From UBA4744 sp963718995 (lineage in GTDB: Bacteria; Actinomycetota; Acidimicrobiia; Spongiisociales; UBA4744): 64,000 nt of DNA. The notes under the pieces are model-generated. The model saw nothing but the letters and a program-made list of their open reading frames with translations. It ran no database searches and was not told the DNA's origin. Where the stretch lies: positions 566,664 through 630,663 of the forward strand of contig CAVRAP010000020.1 in assembly GCA_963718995.1 (NCBI GenBank), given 5' to 3'. This document shows positions 1-9,397 of this stretch, in pieces (positions within the stretch are counted from its first letter, which is position 1; each line of letters opens with the position of its first letter). Made by a program: the position numbers and the translations under genes.

Positions 1-771
1 GGCGAGCAACAGAGTGTGTTCGGTTGCTGCACTCGTGTCACCAAAACCGAACCCCATGTTCAGCCCGATGGGCCGCCCGTCGGCGAGAAAACCCGATGCG
101 CTGGCCCACACCCAGAACGAGTCGTACTCCCAGACGCCTCTTCCCCAATCGAGGTTGCCAAGACTGGTGGTGGGGTCGAATCGAGTGGTCTGGTCACCGA
201 TGCGCAAGGTCCCACCGGCAGGCAGGCAGTTGATTTTGCGGTTGTAGTAGAAGCGGCGCTCCCCGATCGGAACGACGACCACCGTCGACTCGTGGCTGGG
301 CGGCACACGAAACTGAAGATCGGCAGCCAGCGGGCGTCCGCCAAAATTCGCCCACCGGACCTCGACCCGGCGAAGGTCACCTTCGACTTCAAACCGTGCT
401 TGCACGTTGCGACCGTCGTACCGGCTCGCTCCCCTGTCGCTGTTGCGAGCCAGGGCGATGCCCCTTCCCAGAGGAACGGTGATGGTCTCTTCGTGGTGAG
501 TCCCCTCGGCGAAATCGACCACGTACACGAATACCTGGCCTGCGTATCCAAGATCCGCCAGGGTGGCCGAGAAGTAGAGATCGGGCGAGGTGACCCCGTA
601 GTAGTCCCACCGCTTGATCCGAAAACGCTGCGCGGCCCGGAACTCGTAGATGTGGGCCTGCTCGAGATTGCAGTCCAGGAGCGGTTGTCGCGCCCACCCG
701 GTCTGGACCAGACTCCCGCGCTGATCGAGAAGCGGCGAACTCTGGATGATCTCGTGGTCAAGCTGCGTCAC
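1..771 (-). CDS. DUF2804 family protein, C-terminus cut by the window edge
   Basis: The reading frame is open for 257 codons from a GTG at 771 to the first base of the window, so the C-terminus is missing. The N-terminus VTQLDHEIIQSSPLLDQRG and the following GWARQPLL segment match the usual start of DUF2804 proteins, about 330-350 residues long. Aromatic-rich stretches such as RIKRWDYYG and YNRKINCLP also fit that family. An in-frame TAG six codons upstream of the GTG supports this start. DUF2804 has no established reaction; the fold is thought to be beta-rich and lipocalin-like. The composition in this frame is protein-like, whereas the overlapping frames are Arg/Ser/Thr-rich shadows. Confidence 0.8.
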   Translation of the reverse strand, partial: MTQLDHEIIQSSPLLDQRGSLVQTGWARQPLLDCNLEQAHIYEFRAAQRFRIKRWDYYGVTSPDLYFSATLADLGYAGQVFVYVVDFAEGTHHEETITVPLGRGIALARNSDRGASRYDGRNVQARFEVEGDLRRVEVRWANFGGRPLAADLQFRVPPSHESTVVVVPIGERRFYYNRKINCLPAGGTLRIGDQTTRFDPTTSLGNLDWGRGVWEYDSFWVWASASGFLADGRPIGLNMGFGFGDTSAATEHTLLLA

Positions 772-817
772 AGATAAAGAATAAGCTACTCGTCGTCGGT
801 CGCCTCGAAGTCGGCGT

Positions 818-3800
818 TCAACCGGTGGCAGCGCCCTCCTGGACGGCCCGGGGCGGCAGACCTTCAGCCCACACATCCATGAAGCAAACCGTCCCGGTCG
901 ACGCCAACCAGTCATATGCCGCCTGAGCAGCGTTCGCAGCAGCCGGGTGGTCCAGACCTACGAGCATGGCGAAGGTGGTCTGCACCATCGCCAGGTCTTC
1001 CTCGAGCACAACCGGTTCAAACAACTCGATCAACGAGGTGAACAGGTCTGCCGCGTGGTCGACATCGCCGTTGAGGGCAGCCTGGCTCCCTTCGACGTAC
1101 ATGGCGAGTCCGTCCATGAGCAGACCCTTGTTGGTGTTTTCGGACAGAGCAACCGCCACCTGCTCTATCCGATCCAGGCGCCGCGTCCAGGCCGCTGCCT
1201 GGGCGGCCTCGTACAGGCCGATGCCGGTGTTGATGTGGTCTACCTGCATCCCAAGATCAAATGCCTCGTCCCACCTGCCCACACATTTGAAGACCTGGCA
1301 TTTGGCTTGATCGACACCGGCCCGCAATTGCGGATCGGTTTCGGCATCGAAAAAGGCAAGGGCTGCAAGGCTTCGCTCGGCTGCGTCCGCGGCACCCACG
1401 GTCCGAAGGTCGATGGCGGCCCGGGTGGCCGCCCACCAGGCTTTCCAGAAATCGGATAACTGGTCTTCCTCGAACTCGTCGAGTCGAGCGTGAGCCTCCT
1501 CGTACCGACCTTGGCCCATGTAGCTGCCGGCAGTGTCGCTGGCGTTGCGTACGAGCCAGCCGTAGTCGCCCAGCCGCTTCGCCAGTTCGTGGAGCCGCTC
1601 CCCCAGCCGGACGGCCTCCTTTGGATCGTCCAGGTACAGCGTGGCCGCCAGGTTGTTGATTGCCCTTCCGGCCACCCGGAGAAATCCTTGCTCCTCCGCC
1701 ACAGTTGCCACACCCCGGAACAGGACCCGTGATTCCACCACTCTGCCCCGCCACGCCAGGGCAGTGGCTTGCGTGACCAGACTGTCCAGCGTCACCTCGG
1801 TCAGGCCCAAAGACGAGGCAGCGGAAAGGAGGCGGACGACGGCCTCGATGGCGGGCGCATGCTGGGCGTTCAGGGCAAAACTGCGGGCGGCCTCAGCGGC
1901 CAGCCGGACGGCAACCGGATCGTCGATCGCCCTGAGCTCCCGATAGGCGGGTTCGATGACGGCCAGCGCTTCATCGGATCGGTAGTGACCGTTGAGAATG
2001 CTGCTGTGGGCGATGGCTGCCCTTCTCACACCTGCGACGTCACCAGCTTGCTGGAAATGCTCGCGAGCCGCCTCGACGTAGGCCACGCCCCGCTCGACCT
2101 CGCCCTGCACTTCCGCAAACTCGGCAGCCAGCAGTCGAAACTCGGCGATTTGCTCATTGCCGACCGACAAGGCGATGGCCTGATCCAGCAAACCCATCGC
2201 TTGCATGTGTGATCCGAGATCGGCAGCCCGGGTGGCAGCGGCGGCCAGACCGTGGAGCGCCTGGGCAGCCAGCTCATCGCGTTCGGGACCATCCGGGCTG
2301 GCATCGAAAGCACCCATGTAGTGACCGGCTACGACGCCGGCCAATTCGGGATCCTCATGCCCTTCGAAAAAGTGAGCGGCGGCGAGATGCCGGCTCCGGC
2401 GGTCGGGACGGTTGAGACGCTGGTATGCCACCTCCCGGATCAGCGACTGGACGAACCGGTATTGGCCGCGTTCGGGCGACCGGGGGTCGTCTTCCAGATC
2501 GAGCAACTCGAGTTGAACCAACCTGCGGAGGCGGGCGTCGAGTTCGTCGACGTCGGCGTCACCGAGCGCCATCAGGCCCTCGGAAGTGAACGTTTGTCCG
2601 AGCACCGCCCCGTCCTGCAACAACGATCGCTCAGCAGGATCGAGACGATCGAGACGAGCCGCGATAACGGCTTGCAAGGAGTCGGGCAGGGCCATCGAGG
2701 CGAGATCGCCCTCGTACCGAAACGCCTCACCGGCTTCGACCAGCTGGCCATTCGAGGTGAGCATCCGCACCATCTCAACTGCGTACAGAGGCATCCCGGC
2801 GGACCGTTCGACCAGCTTGTCGATGACCATGTCGTTGACCCCGGGCAGGTACTCGGTCAGCATCTGCTGCATATCCGGGTTGGTGAGCGGAGCCAATCGC
2901 ACCGCCATGGAACTGCGGTGCTGCGCCCCCCAGGTGGGGTGCCGGTCGAGGAGATCGGGCCGGGCCAGAGTGATCACCAGCATCGGCGACCGCGCCGACC
3001 GTTCGACCAGTTCAGCGATGAAATCGATCAGGCCCGAGTCTGCCCAGTGGAGATCCTCGAAGACCAGCACGGTCGTGCCACGGACAGAGATGTTCTGGAA
3101 GAAGGACCGCAGCGCCGAGAAGAGCTCGGCACGACCTCCGGCCGGCATCTCCCCAAATCCCAACAGACCTTCCAAACGGGGTTCGATCCAACGCCGATCT
3201 TCCTCGTTGGGAACGAATTCGGCCACGCACGTGCGCAGCCGGGTCCTGGCCCGGACCGGGTCTTCGTTCTCGACGATGCCGGCCCGCCGGCGGACCATCT
3301 CGCCGAGCGCCCAGAACGTAACCCCATCGCCGTATGAGGGGGATCGTCCCTGATGCCAGTAGACGTCTTGCGAGAATCCGTCGATGTGTTTCTTGAATTC
3401 TTCCGCCAAGCGGGTCTTACCGATGCCGCCTTCGCCGACGATCGAAACGAGCCGGGACCGCTGTTCGGTTTCGACGGCGTTGAGTTGATCCTTGAGAAGA
3501 CGCATTTCACGATCACGGCCAATGAACGGCGGCCGACGCGGGTCGCCTTCTGCGCTGCCGCCAACCATGGCGGCCACCCGGATGGCTTTCCAGGCTGCGA
3601 CTACCTCTGTCTTGCCTTTTACGGTCCGCTCCCCCATCGACTCGAAGTCGATCGACCGGGCAGTGACCGAGTGGGTTGTTGATCCCACGTACACGCTGCC
3701 GGGCTCAGCTATCGACTGCAACCGGGACGCTGTATTGACGAGGTCACCGACGACCAGGCCTTTTTCGTTGCCGCCCGGACCAACCGATGTTGCTCCTGAG

Positions 3801-4315
3801 TTGACGCCCGCCCGGAGCTTCAGTTCCGGATGACCCAGTTCCCCGCCGAGGGACGCCACCATGTCAACCAATTCCAAGCCTGCCCGTACTGCCCGCTCGG
3901 CGTCATCTTCCCTGGCCGCCGCGGCACCCCACACTCCCATGACGGCATCACCGATGAACTTGTCAACAGTCCCCCCGAAACGCTCGATGATCTCGCGAGC
4001 CCGGTCGAAGTAGACGGTCAGCATGTCCCGGACCTCTTCGGAGTCCCGATTCTCTGAGTACGTCGTATAACTGACGATGTCGGCGAACAGAACCGACACG
4101 AAACGCTTCTCGGCTACTGCCGGAGCGCTTGGTTCTGATGGTTCGGTTGGTAGGCCCAGGGCTTCGGCAAGCGGCTTCCCACATCCGCCACAGAACTTGT
4201 CTTCCGCGTCGTTCTCCGTCCCACAATGCGCGCAGGCGACACTGAGCGGGCTACCGCACTCCTTGCAGAACTTACGGTCGGCTCGATTCTCGGTTCCACA
4301 AACTCGACAGGTCAA
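818..4315 (-). CDS. Zinc-ribbon / class III cyclase / AAA ATPase / TPR signalling protein
   Basis: A large cytoplasmic regulator of about 1165 residues. Residues 3-46 hold two CxxC...CxxC zinc ribbons (CRVCGTEN...CKECG and CAHCGTEN...CGGCG). Residues 71-247 are a class III adenylate/guanylate cyclase with both metal aspartates, in VLFADIVSYT (D79) and FIGDAVMGVWG (D123). A STAND/AAA-like ATPase follows, with Walker A GEGGIGKT at 294-301. The C-terminal half is alpha-helical and TPR-like. A TTG at 4315 is chosen because GGGAGG lies five bases upstream and the ribbon starts at residue 3, as in relatives. The longer start at 4438 would overlap the upstream gene by 52 bases. Ligand and target are unknown; cAMP production is inferred from the family. 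Confidence 0.9.
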   Translation of the reverse strand: MTCRVCGTENRADRKFCKECGSPLSVACAHCGTENDAEDKFCGGCGKPLAEALGLPTEPSEPSAPAVAEKRFVSVLFADIVSYTTYSENRDSEEVRDMLTVYFDRAREIIERFGGTVDKFIGDAVMGVWGAAAAREDDAERAVRAGLELVDMVASLGGELGHPELKLRAGVNSGATSVGPGGNEKGLVVGDLVNTASRLQSIAEPGSVYVGSTTHSVTARSIDFESMGERTVKGKTEVVAAWKAIRVAAMVGGSAEGDPRRPPFIGRDREMRLLKDQLNAVETEQRSRLVSIVGEGGIGKTRLAEEFKKHIDGFSQDVYWHQGRSPSYGDGVTFWALGEMVRRRAGIVENEDPVRARTRLRTCVAEFVPNEEDRRWIEPRLEGLLGFGEMPAGGRAELFSALRSFFQNISVRGTTVLVFEDLHWADSGLIDFIAELVERSARSPMLVITLARPDLLDRHPTWGAQHRSSMAVRLAPLTNPDMQQMLTEYLPGVNDMVIDKLVERSAGMPLYAVEMVRMLTSNGQLVEAGEAFRYEGDLASMALPDSLQAVIAARLDRLDPAERSLLQDGAVLGQTFTSEGLMALGDADVDELDARLRRLVQLELLDLEDDPRSPERGQYRFVQSLIREVAYQRLNRPDRRSRHLAAAHFFEGHEDPELAGVVAGHYMGAFDASPDGPERDELAAQALHGLAAAATRAADLGSHMQAMGLLDQAIALSVGNEQIAEFRLLAAEFAEVQGEVERGVAYVEAAREHFQQAGDVAGVRRAAIAHSSILNGHYRSDEALAVIEPAYRELRAIDDPVAVRLAAEAARSFALNAQHAPAIEAVVRLLSAASSLGLTEVTLDSLVTQATALAWRGRVVESRVLFRGVATVAEEQGFLRVAGRAINNLAATLYLDDPKEAVRLGERLHELAKRLGDYGWLVRNASDTAGSYMGQGRYEEAHARLDEFEEDQLSDFWKAWWAATRAAIDLRTVGAADAAERSLAALAFFDAETDPQLRAGVDQAKCQVFKCVGRWDEAFDLGMQVDHINTGIGLYEAAQAAAWTRRLDRIEQVAVALSENTNKGLLMDGLAMYVEGSQAALNGDVDHAADLFTSLIELFEPVVLEEDLAMVQTTFAMLVGLDHPAAANAAQAAYDWLASTGTVCFMDVWAEGLPPRAVQEGAATG

Positions 4316-4386
4316 CGAAGCCTCCCGCGACTCCAGGCAGGTTACCGAAGCAGGGTACTTCGAGTCGGCGGCACGAAGCGATCGGG

Positions 4387-6573
4387 TCAGCAGAGCATTG
4401 GTGAGTGGTAGCGAAGGCCACCCTCCCGTGGAGTCCAACCTTCTCGGTCTACAGCCACGCGAAGCGCATCAAGGAACTCGCCGGGGGTGCCGAATCGGTC
4501 GCCGGAGTCTTGGGCGGTCGCTCGATCCAGGATGGTGACAAAGCCCCGGGGCAGATCATGGTGTTGATCCTCGTCGGAGTGGAGCGGGGTGTCCGGTCGG
4601 TGACCCGTCAGAAGCTCACGTGCCACGTTACCCAGGCTGCACAGATCAGATGTGGGAGTACAAGCCGCTCCTCGTCGCACTTCGGGCGCCATGAACTCGA
4701 TGGCCGCACTCGAAAGGCGGGCGACAACCGACGCCGCGCATACCGCCAGTCCGAAGTCAACCAGGTACGCGTTGCCCGCGTCGTCGAGCATGACGTTGGC
4801 GGGGCGGACATCCCGGTGCATGATTCCCTGCCGGTGGGCGTACTCCAGGGCCCCGGTCACCTGTTCGAGCAGCCGCAAAGCCGGCTCCACATGCCAGGCA
4901 CCACGGTCAAGAGCCAGACGGAGGGACCCGCCATTCACGTATTGCGTGACCAAGAATGCACGCTCCGCCTCGCGCCAATAGTCGTGCAGGGGAGTGACAT
5001 GCGGGTGCTCCAGCTGAGCGACGATCTTCGCGTCTGATTCGAAACAGCGAACGAACTCCGGGTCTCCCGCCACTTCCGGCCGGATCACTTTGATGGCGAC
5101 CTCCCGGCTGGCTGGTTGCCGGATGGCTCGATAGACGGTTGCTAGAGACCCTTCCCCCACTCGCTCCAGCAGGTGGTACCCGCGGATGTGATCGGTAAAA
5201 GCGGGCCGGTTCACCAGGAGATGAGGGCTCGAGCCCCGTTCCCCGGAGGGATGATCCACCACGACCAACTCAAACACCCGCATCGGTGCCAGGCCTTTGA
5301 GTCGCCGTTCGCCAAGATCGACAACCCTTCGCTCGTGGCGATCCTTCATCGCCCCCAACGCTATTTCCGACAGCAACAGCTGGCCGGAATTGGCGAGAGC
5401 CAGGAGACGGTTGGCCCGGTTGAGGACGGGACCGGCCAGGTCGTGCGAACGAACCAGAGCGTCACCGAAGTCGATCGCCATTCGGACCGGGAGCGCCCCG
5501 ATTCGGCCCCACTCGGCGACGGCGAAGCCTGCAATCGCCTGGACGGCTGCGGCAACCGCCGAATCCACATCCGGGAACATGGACAGCATCCCGTCGCCGG
5601 TGTGCTTGAAGACGCGGCCGCCGAAAGCTTCAACGGCCGCAGCGACGATCTCATCGTGTCCCGCCAGCGCCAAACCCATGCTGCTCTCATCGGTGTCCCA
5701 GAGAAACGTCGAGTCTTCTACATCGGTGCAAAGGAATGCCGCAGTGCAGGATTCCCCGACCCGCAGGGTTCCGCTTTCGGCAACGGTCGCACCGGCGTCC
5801 AGGCGGACCTCAATGGCTGCTGCAGCCGGTCGACCGGTGAGATCCAGACGCAGATCATGCTCGAGGATCTGCGCCTCGAGATCCTGCAGATCCTGACAAG
5901 GATCGATCCCAAACTCTTCACGAAGGAGCGATTTCGTACGCTGGTAGGCCTGGAGGGACTCGGCTTGGCGACCGGACCGATAGAGAGCCAGCATGTGCAG
6001 GTGCTGGAATCGCTCGCGAAAGGGGTGGTTGCCGCACAACACTTCAAGCTCGGCGACCAGGTCGGCGTGATGACCGAGAGCCAGATCAGCTGCGATACGG
6101 TCTTCGAGGGCGGCGATTCTGAGTTCCTCCAGGCGCCAAACCTCTGCCTGGAGAGCCGGGTCGTCGCCCAAATCGGCGTAGGGAGGGCCGCGCCACATGG
6201 CCAAACCGTCGTGCAACAACCGGGCGGTCTCCTCCGGATCTGACGCCATCACCGCCTGGGCTTCGGATACCAACCGCTCGAACCGATGGGCGTCTACTTC
6301 TTCCGGACGAAGCTGCAGCACGTAACCCCCGGCCTTGCGCTCCAGGCGCCCGCCCAGGCCGGAACGCAATCGAGAGACATAGCTATGGATCGAACCCGGG
6401 GCGTTGGCCGGCGGCGAATCACCCCAGACGCGGTCGGTCAGGGCATCAACGCTCACAGGCCGGCCGTCTGCGATCAACAACAGGGCCAACACCAGCCGTT
6501 GTTTTGGGCCACCGAGAGATACCGGGTTCCCGTCGGCGGCCGCTTCGAGCGGGCCGAGCACCCGGAAATCCAT
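4387..6573 (-). CDS. BTAD regulator / class III cyclase / Ser-Thr protein kinase fusion
   Basis: Three signalling modules in one chain of about 728 residues. Residues 1-90 are an OmpR-type winged helix (MDFRVLGPLEAAADG) and about 95-245 a BTAD domain, as in AfsR/SARP regulators. Residues 278-437 are a class III cyclase with LCTDVEDST (D284) and KHTGDGML (D327). Residues 464-715 are a Hanks-type kinase: glycine loop GEGSLATVY, VAIKVI lysine (K495), HRDVRPAN (D588) and VDFGLA (D606), so catalytic residues are present. The ATG at 6573 is preferred over 6624 because BTAD proteins start directly with the winged helix. There is no clear ribosome site; a TATTGT about six bases upstream would fit leaderless transcription. 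The cyclase/AAA gene lies 71 bases downstream, suggesting an operon. Confidence 0.9.
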   Translation of the reverse strand: MDFRVLGPLEAAADGNPVSLGGPKQRLVLALLLIADGRPVSVDALTDRVWGDSPPANAPGSIHSYVSRLRSGLGGRLERKAGGYVLQLRPEEVDAHRFERLVSEAQAVMASDPEETARLLHDGLAMWRGPPYADLGDDPALQAEVWRLEELRIAALEDRIAADLALGHHADLVAELEVLCGNHPFRERFQHLHMLALYRSGRQAESLQAYQRTKSLLREEFGIDPCQDLQDLEAQILEHDLRLDLTGRPAAAAIEVRLDAGATVAESGTLRVGESCTAAFLCTDVEDSTFLWDTDESSMGLALAGHDEIVAAAVEAFGGRVFKHTGDGMLSMFPDVDSAVAAAVQAIAGFAVAEWGRIGALPVRMAIDFGDALVRSHDLAGPVLNRANRLLALANSGQLLLSEIALGAMKDRHERRVVDLGERRLKGLAPMRVFELVVVDHPSGERGSSPHLLVNRPAFTDHIRGYHLLERVGEGSLATVYRAIRQPASREVAIKVIRPEVAGDPEFVRCFESDAKIVAQLEHPHVTPLHDYWREAERAFLVTQYVNGGSLRLALDRGAWHVEPALRLLEQVTGALEYAHRQGIMHRDVRPANVMLDDAGNAYLVDFGLAVCAASVVARLSSAAIEFMAPEVRRGAACTPTSDLCSLGNVARELLTGHRPDTPLHSDEDQHHDLPRGFVTILDRATAQDSGDRFGTPGEFLDALRVAVDREGWTPREGGLRYHSPMLC

Positions 6574-6711
6574 ACCTACACAATAAGCGCTTCGAGGGAC
6601 CCTGCATAGCGCCGGGTATTCCATCTCCCTCGTGTCGAGCGACGGACTGAAAAGGGACTTGAATGAACCTGAAAGCCTTTGCCAGCACCGCCCCGGACAG
6701 ACCCGCAGCCT

Positions 6712-7299
6712 TCAGATCAGACCGGCCCGGGCTGATTTCACCAGGGCACCGACCCTGCCTTTCGCACCCACTTTCCGGTAGGTGCGGTTCAGCATGCGGA
6801 ACATAACCCTCGTGGAGTAACCGGCTCGATTCGCCAACTCCGGCACACTCATGCCATCTGCCAGAGACCGGAGCCACTCGAGTTCTTCGTTGGTCAGATC
6901 GACCCCCAGTGACTCGGCCGGGTTCCTCGCCATCTCCGCGGGAATCACATTCAATCGTCGGGCAGCAGCATGCACTGCCGCGGCGATCCGATCCGGCGCC
7001 GAGTCGAGAGGTACGGCGGCCAACGCTCCGTATGCGAGCGACAGGTGGAGCAGGGCGACATCGCCGGCCGGGACGAGAGCCACGACAATCGCAGCGGGAG
7101 CCCGGTCACAGAGATCGACCATGAGATCGAGGTCGGCTTCCCGGCTGAGGTCGAGCACCACAATCGGTTCGGACGATTCGGTCACCCAACGACACAAATC
7201 CGCCTCGTTGACCTCCGAGGTGTCGAACCCGACCGACGCCAGAACGGCTTCAATGCCCTGCTGGACGACCGGTGCTGAAGAGAAGACGGTGACCTGCAC
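6712..7299 (-). CDS. NarL/LuxR-type response-regulator-like protein with atypical receiver
   Basis: About 195 residues. The first ~120 resemble a receiver domain (VQVTVFSSAPVVQQGIEAVL) and the last ~65 form a helix-turn-helix (LTNEELEWLRSLADGMSV, then RVMFRMLNRTYRKVGAKGR). The acidic pair that normally follows the first receiver strand is replaced by SSA. An aspartate survives in VVLDLS, but the conserved lysine near VPLDS is absent, so phosphorylation is doubtful. The GTG at 7299 has AGGGGG upstream. It is transcribed away from the unrecognised operon starting at 7475 and towards the two large signalling proteins. Regulation of either neighbour is plausible but inferred. Confidence 0.75.
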   Translation of the reverse strand: MQVTVFSSAPVVQQGIEAVLASVGFDTSEVNEADLCRWVTESSEPIVVLDLSREADLDLMVDLCDRAPAAIVVALVPAGDVALLHLSLAYGALAAVPLDSAPDRIAAAVHAAARRLNVIPAEMARNPAESLGVDLTNEELEWLRSLADGMSVPELANRAGYSTRVMFRMLNRTYRKVGAKGRVGALVKSARAGLI

Positions 7300-7474
7300 A
7301 GTTCCAAACCCCCTGCTCAGTCCCAGCCGCCTCGAACCGAGCCTACACATCCAAACCCGATACTCGACGGGCAGATTCGTGTCGAAAATGTGGCACGGGC
7401 CTGCCACGGATCGTCACGGTCGACCACGGCAAAAGGAGCTACGTTCGGAACTCGGAGTCCGGAAAGGGGGTCGA
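7300..7474. promoter_or_regulatory. Divergent intergenic region between regulator and unknown operon
   Basis: This 175-base stretch separates the NarL-like gene (minus) from the gene at 7475 (plus), so it must carry promoters for both. I could not assign clear -35/-10 pairs or an operator by eye. Confidence 0.35.
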
Positions 7475-7780
7475 GTGGCAGAAATAGCGCTGAGCTCCGA
7501 CACCGCCAACGCCTTCGGGGCGAAGGTGCAGGTGCCGGGCGACCAGGAGGGTTTGTACCTGGTGGTCGCTCAAGCCGGTGAGCTGCCCACGTTGCTGTCC
7601 GAAGTGAGAGGGCGCCCCGTCGTGGTACTCGGCGATCGCCGGGTGCTGGCGCTGATGACGCTGGCCGCCTCGTCCACTCTCTCTCGCCACCCGGACGTCG
7701 GGCTGTGCGGGCCGGTTTCGGTCGATCCGGGGCGCTTCCATGCGTTTGTTGAGACGATCGGACTGAACCGCCCACCGTGA
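7475..7780 (+). CDS. Unrecognised small protein, first gene of the unknown operon
   Basis: A GTG start with AAAGGGGG six bases upstream gives a 101-residue protein starting VAEIALSSDTANAFGAK. It is soluble, with alternating beta/alpha character (LYLVVAQAGELPTLL, RPVVVLGDRRVLALM). There is no signal peptide or transmembrane segment. I recognise no family. It lies 49 bases upstream of the first of two tandem paralogues and is co-oriented with them, so it is probably co-transcribed. Confidence 0.55.
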   Translation: MAEIALSSDTANAFGAKVQVPGDQEGLYLVVAQAGELPTLLSEVRGRPVVVLGDRRVLALMTLAASSTLSRHPDVGLCGPVSVDPGRFHAFVETIGLNRPP

Positions 7781-7829
7781 TCGAATCGCACACCATTGAT
7801 CCATAACGCCATGAGAGGGAGAAGTTGAT

Positions 7830-8372
7830 ATGCCAAGTGTCGGACAAGAACTGCTCGATGTCCCGTTGCCAGATATGGTCACCAAGCTGGCCCTAGGAGT
7901 TGCAGAGGCTCAGCGAGCCCTCGACGAGAACAGTGTTGAGACCGCCCAGGCGCTCGCCGAGACGACCATCGAGGTTGTCCCGGCCATCACCCAGAACATT
8001 GCTGCCGACGGAACGGTTTCATTCGTCCAGGCAAACTCGATCGAGATGTCGTTGCTGCAGGTCGGTCTCAACCCGACGTTCTACCAGTTCTCGGAGGCCT
8101 CCATTGAGGTAACGATGGATATCAAGACGACCACATCGAGCGAGACCTCCATCAAGGTCAGCTCCAAAGCCAAAGTCGGATTCGCGGTGTGGTCTGCTTC
8201 GGTACGGGTCGATGTCGCCCACAATCGGAAGTTCCAGAAGGAAGTCAAGGGGACCAGCCGGCTCTACACCAAGATGGTGCCGGTGCCTCCGCCTCCACGG
8301 ATCTTCCCGGAGATCATCGTCATCGACGCCCGGGACACCGACAACGGCGGAACCACGCCGGTGACACCGTAA
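7830..8372 (+). CDS. Unrecognised protein, paralogue A (PTFYQFSEA motif)
   Basis: 180 residues, ATG with GAGAGGGAGAAG upstream. The N-terminal ~60 residues are predicted helical (MVTKLALGVAEAQRALDE). The core carries MSLLQVGLNPTFYQFSEA followed by EVTMDIK, then a beta-rich segment and a Pro-rich tail with KMVPVPPPPR. The next gene repeats this layout with the same PTFYQFSEA and KMVPVP motifs, so the pair arose by duplication. No signal peptide, transmembrane helix or catalytic motif is visible. I do not recognise the family; a structural or assembly role is only a guess from the repeated architecture. Confidence 0.8.
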   Translation: MPSVGQELLDVPLPDMVTKLALGVAEAQRALDENSVETAQALAETTIEVVPAITQNIAADGTVSFVQANSIEMSLLQVGLNPTFYQFSEASIEVTMDIKTTTSSETSIKVSSKAKVGFAVWSASVRVDVAHNRKFQKEVKGTSRLYTKMVPVPPPPRIFPEIIVIDARDTDNGGTTPVTP

Positions 8373-8374
8373 TC

Positions 8375-8926
8375 ATGGCGCTGCCGTTGTCGAACCAACT
8401 GAGGGCGCGAGCCTTCCGACCGCCACTGGTCGCCCCCGGCGTTCCGGTTCGAGAAACCCCCGAGGTGTCGTTCGCCGATCTGGTGCGGATGCTCGCCGAA
8501 GGGGTAGCGCAGGGCCAACAAGCACTCGATCGCGCTTCTGCCGATATGGTCCAGGAGCTGGCAGCGACCACTATCGATATCGTTCCGACCATCACCGAAA
8601 CCATCGCCGAGGACGGGACCGTTACGTACGAGCGGGGGCCGGTGCAGACCGTGTCCCTGCTCGACGTCGGCGTAACTCCGACCTTCTACCAGTTCTCGGA
8701 AGCAGTGGTCGAGGTGGCGATGGACCTGAAGGTCGTTGAAAACCTCGAGGAGGAAGGTGAGGGCAGAAGCAGGTTCGGGCTATTCGCAGGCACTGCCGCG
8801 GTGAAGGCAGAAAGGAAACTCAATCGGGACGTCAGCGTCTCGTCCAAGCTCACCGCCAAGATGGTCCCGGTGCCGTCACCGCTGCGACTCGACCCGGTCC
8901 GAACGATCGAACCAGAGGAGCAATAG
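8375..8926 (+). CDS. Unrecognised protein, paralogue B (PTFYQFSEA motif)
   Basis: 183 residues, ATG two bases after the stop of paralogue A, so translation is probably coupled. It shares paralogue A's order of elements: helical GVAQGQQALDRAS, ATTIDIVPTITETIAEDGTV, VGVTPTFYQFSEAVVEVAMD and KMVPVPSPLR. Its N-terminus is about 25 residues longer and Pro/Arg-rich, and its tail is acidic (EPEEQ). The duplicated pair suggests a hetero-oligomer. No known domain is recognised. Confidence 0.8.
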   Translation: MALPLSNQLRARAFRPPLVAPGVPVRETPEVSFADLVRMLAEGVAQGQQALDRASADMVQELAATTIDIVPTITETIAEDGTVTYERGPVQTVSLLDVGVTPTFYQFSEAVVEVAMDLKVVENLEEEGEGRSRFGLFAGTAAVKAERKLNRDVSVSSKLTAKMVPVPSPLRLDPVRTIEPEEQ

Positions 8927-9397
8927 ATGCCGGGCCCGACGATGGATGCTTTCGTCACCGCCGCAGGCGAGTCGCTGGCCGGCGCCCAGTCCGGTCTGGT
9001 CAACGATGAGTTCCGAACGCGCATGGCGGTAGCGGAAGCCCGCCTGGACGCCCGGGTAGCCCTCGAAGCTACCGCCGACGGGATCCGCCTCCATACGATA
9101 TCGCTCAGCGATATCACCTCGGGCGCGGTTGAATCCTCGGCCTTATCAACCATCCGCCTCGATTTTGTGGCGGTGGCCGATGAGGCAGGAGGCGGGGCCG
9201 GAGCGCCGCCGACGCGAAGCAAGGCCGAGGTGATCGACCAACTGGCCGGCCAGGACGACGTCAAATTGCTCGATCGAATTCTGGGCGGGCTGACCTATGA
9301 CGCCACGTTCCTGCATGATCGAAGACGCTGGGTGGTAACCGCCCAGGCCGGAGACCTCGTCGTTCGCGAGGCGATCGTCGGCGACAAGGAGGGCTAG
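8927..9397 (+). CDS. Unrecognised protein, possible distant relative of the paralogue pair
   Basis: 156 residues, ATG directly abutting the upstream TAG. The N-terminal half (AAGESLAGAQSGLVND, then ARVALEATADGIRLHTISL) has the same helix-then-strand layout and Gln/Ala pattern as the two upstream paralogues, but lacks the FYQFSEA motif. The C-terminal half ends in RRWVVTAQAGDLVVREAIV. It sits in the same tight run of genes (spacing 0 to 2 bases). Function unknown. Confidence 0.75.
   Translation: MPGPTMDAFVTAAGESLAGAQSGLVNDEFRTRMAVAEARLDARVALEATADGIRLHTISLSDITSGAVESSALSTIRLDFVAVADEAGGGAGAPPTRSKAEVIDQLAGQDDVKLLDRILGGLTYDATFLHDRRRWVVTAQAGDLVVREAIVGDKEG

Noticed and set aside
2252..3337. Long plus-strand frame of 361 codons
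   Set aside because: It is the mirror of the cyclase/AAA gene on the other strand, which has recognisable domains throughout.
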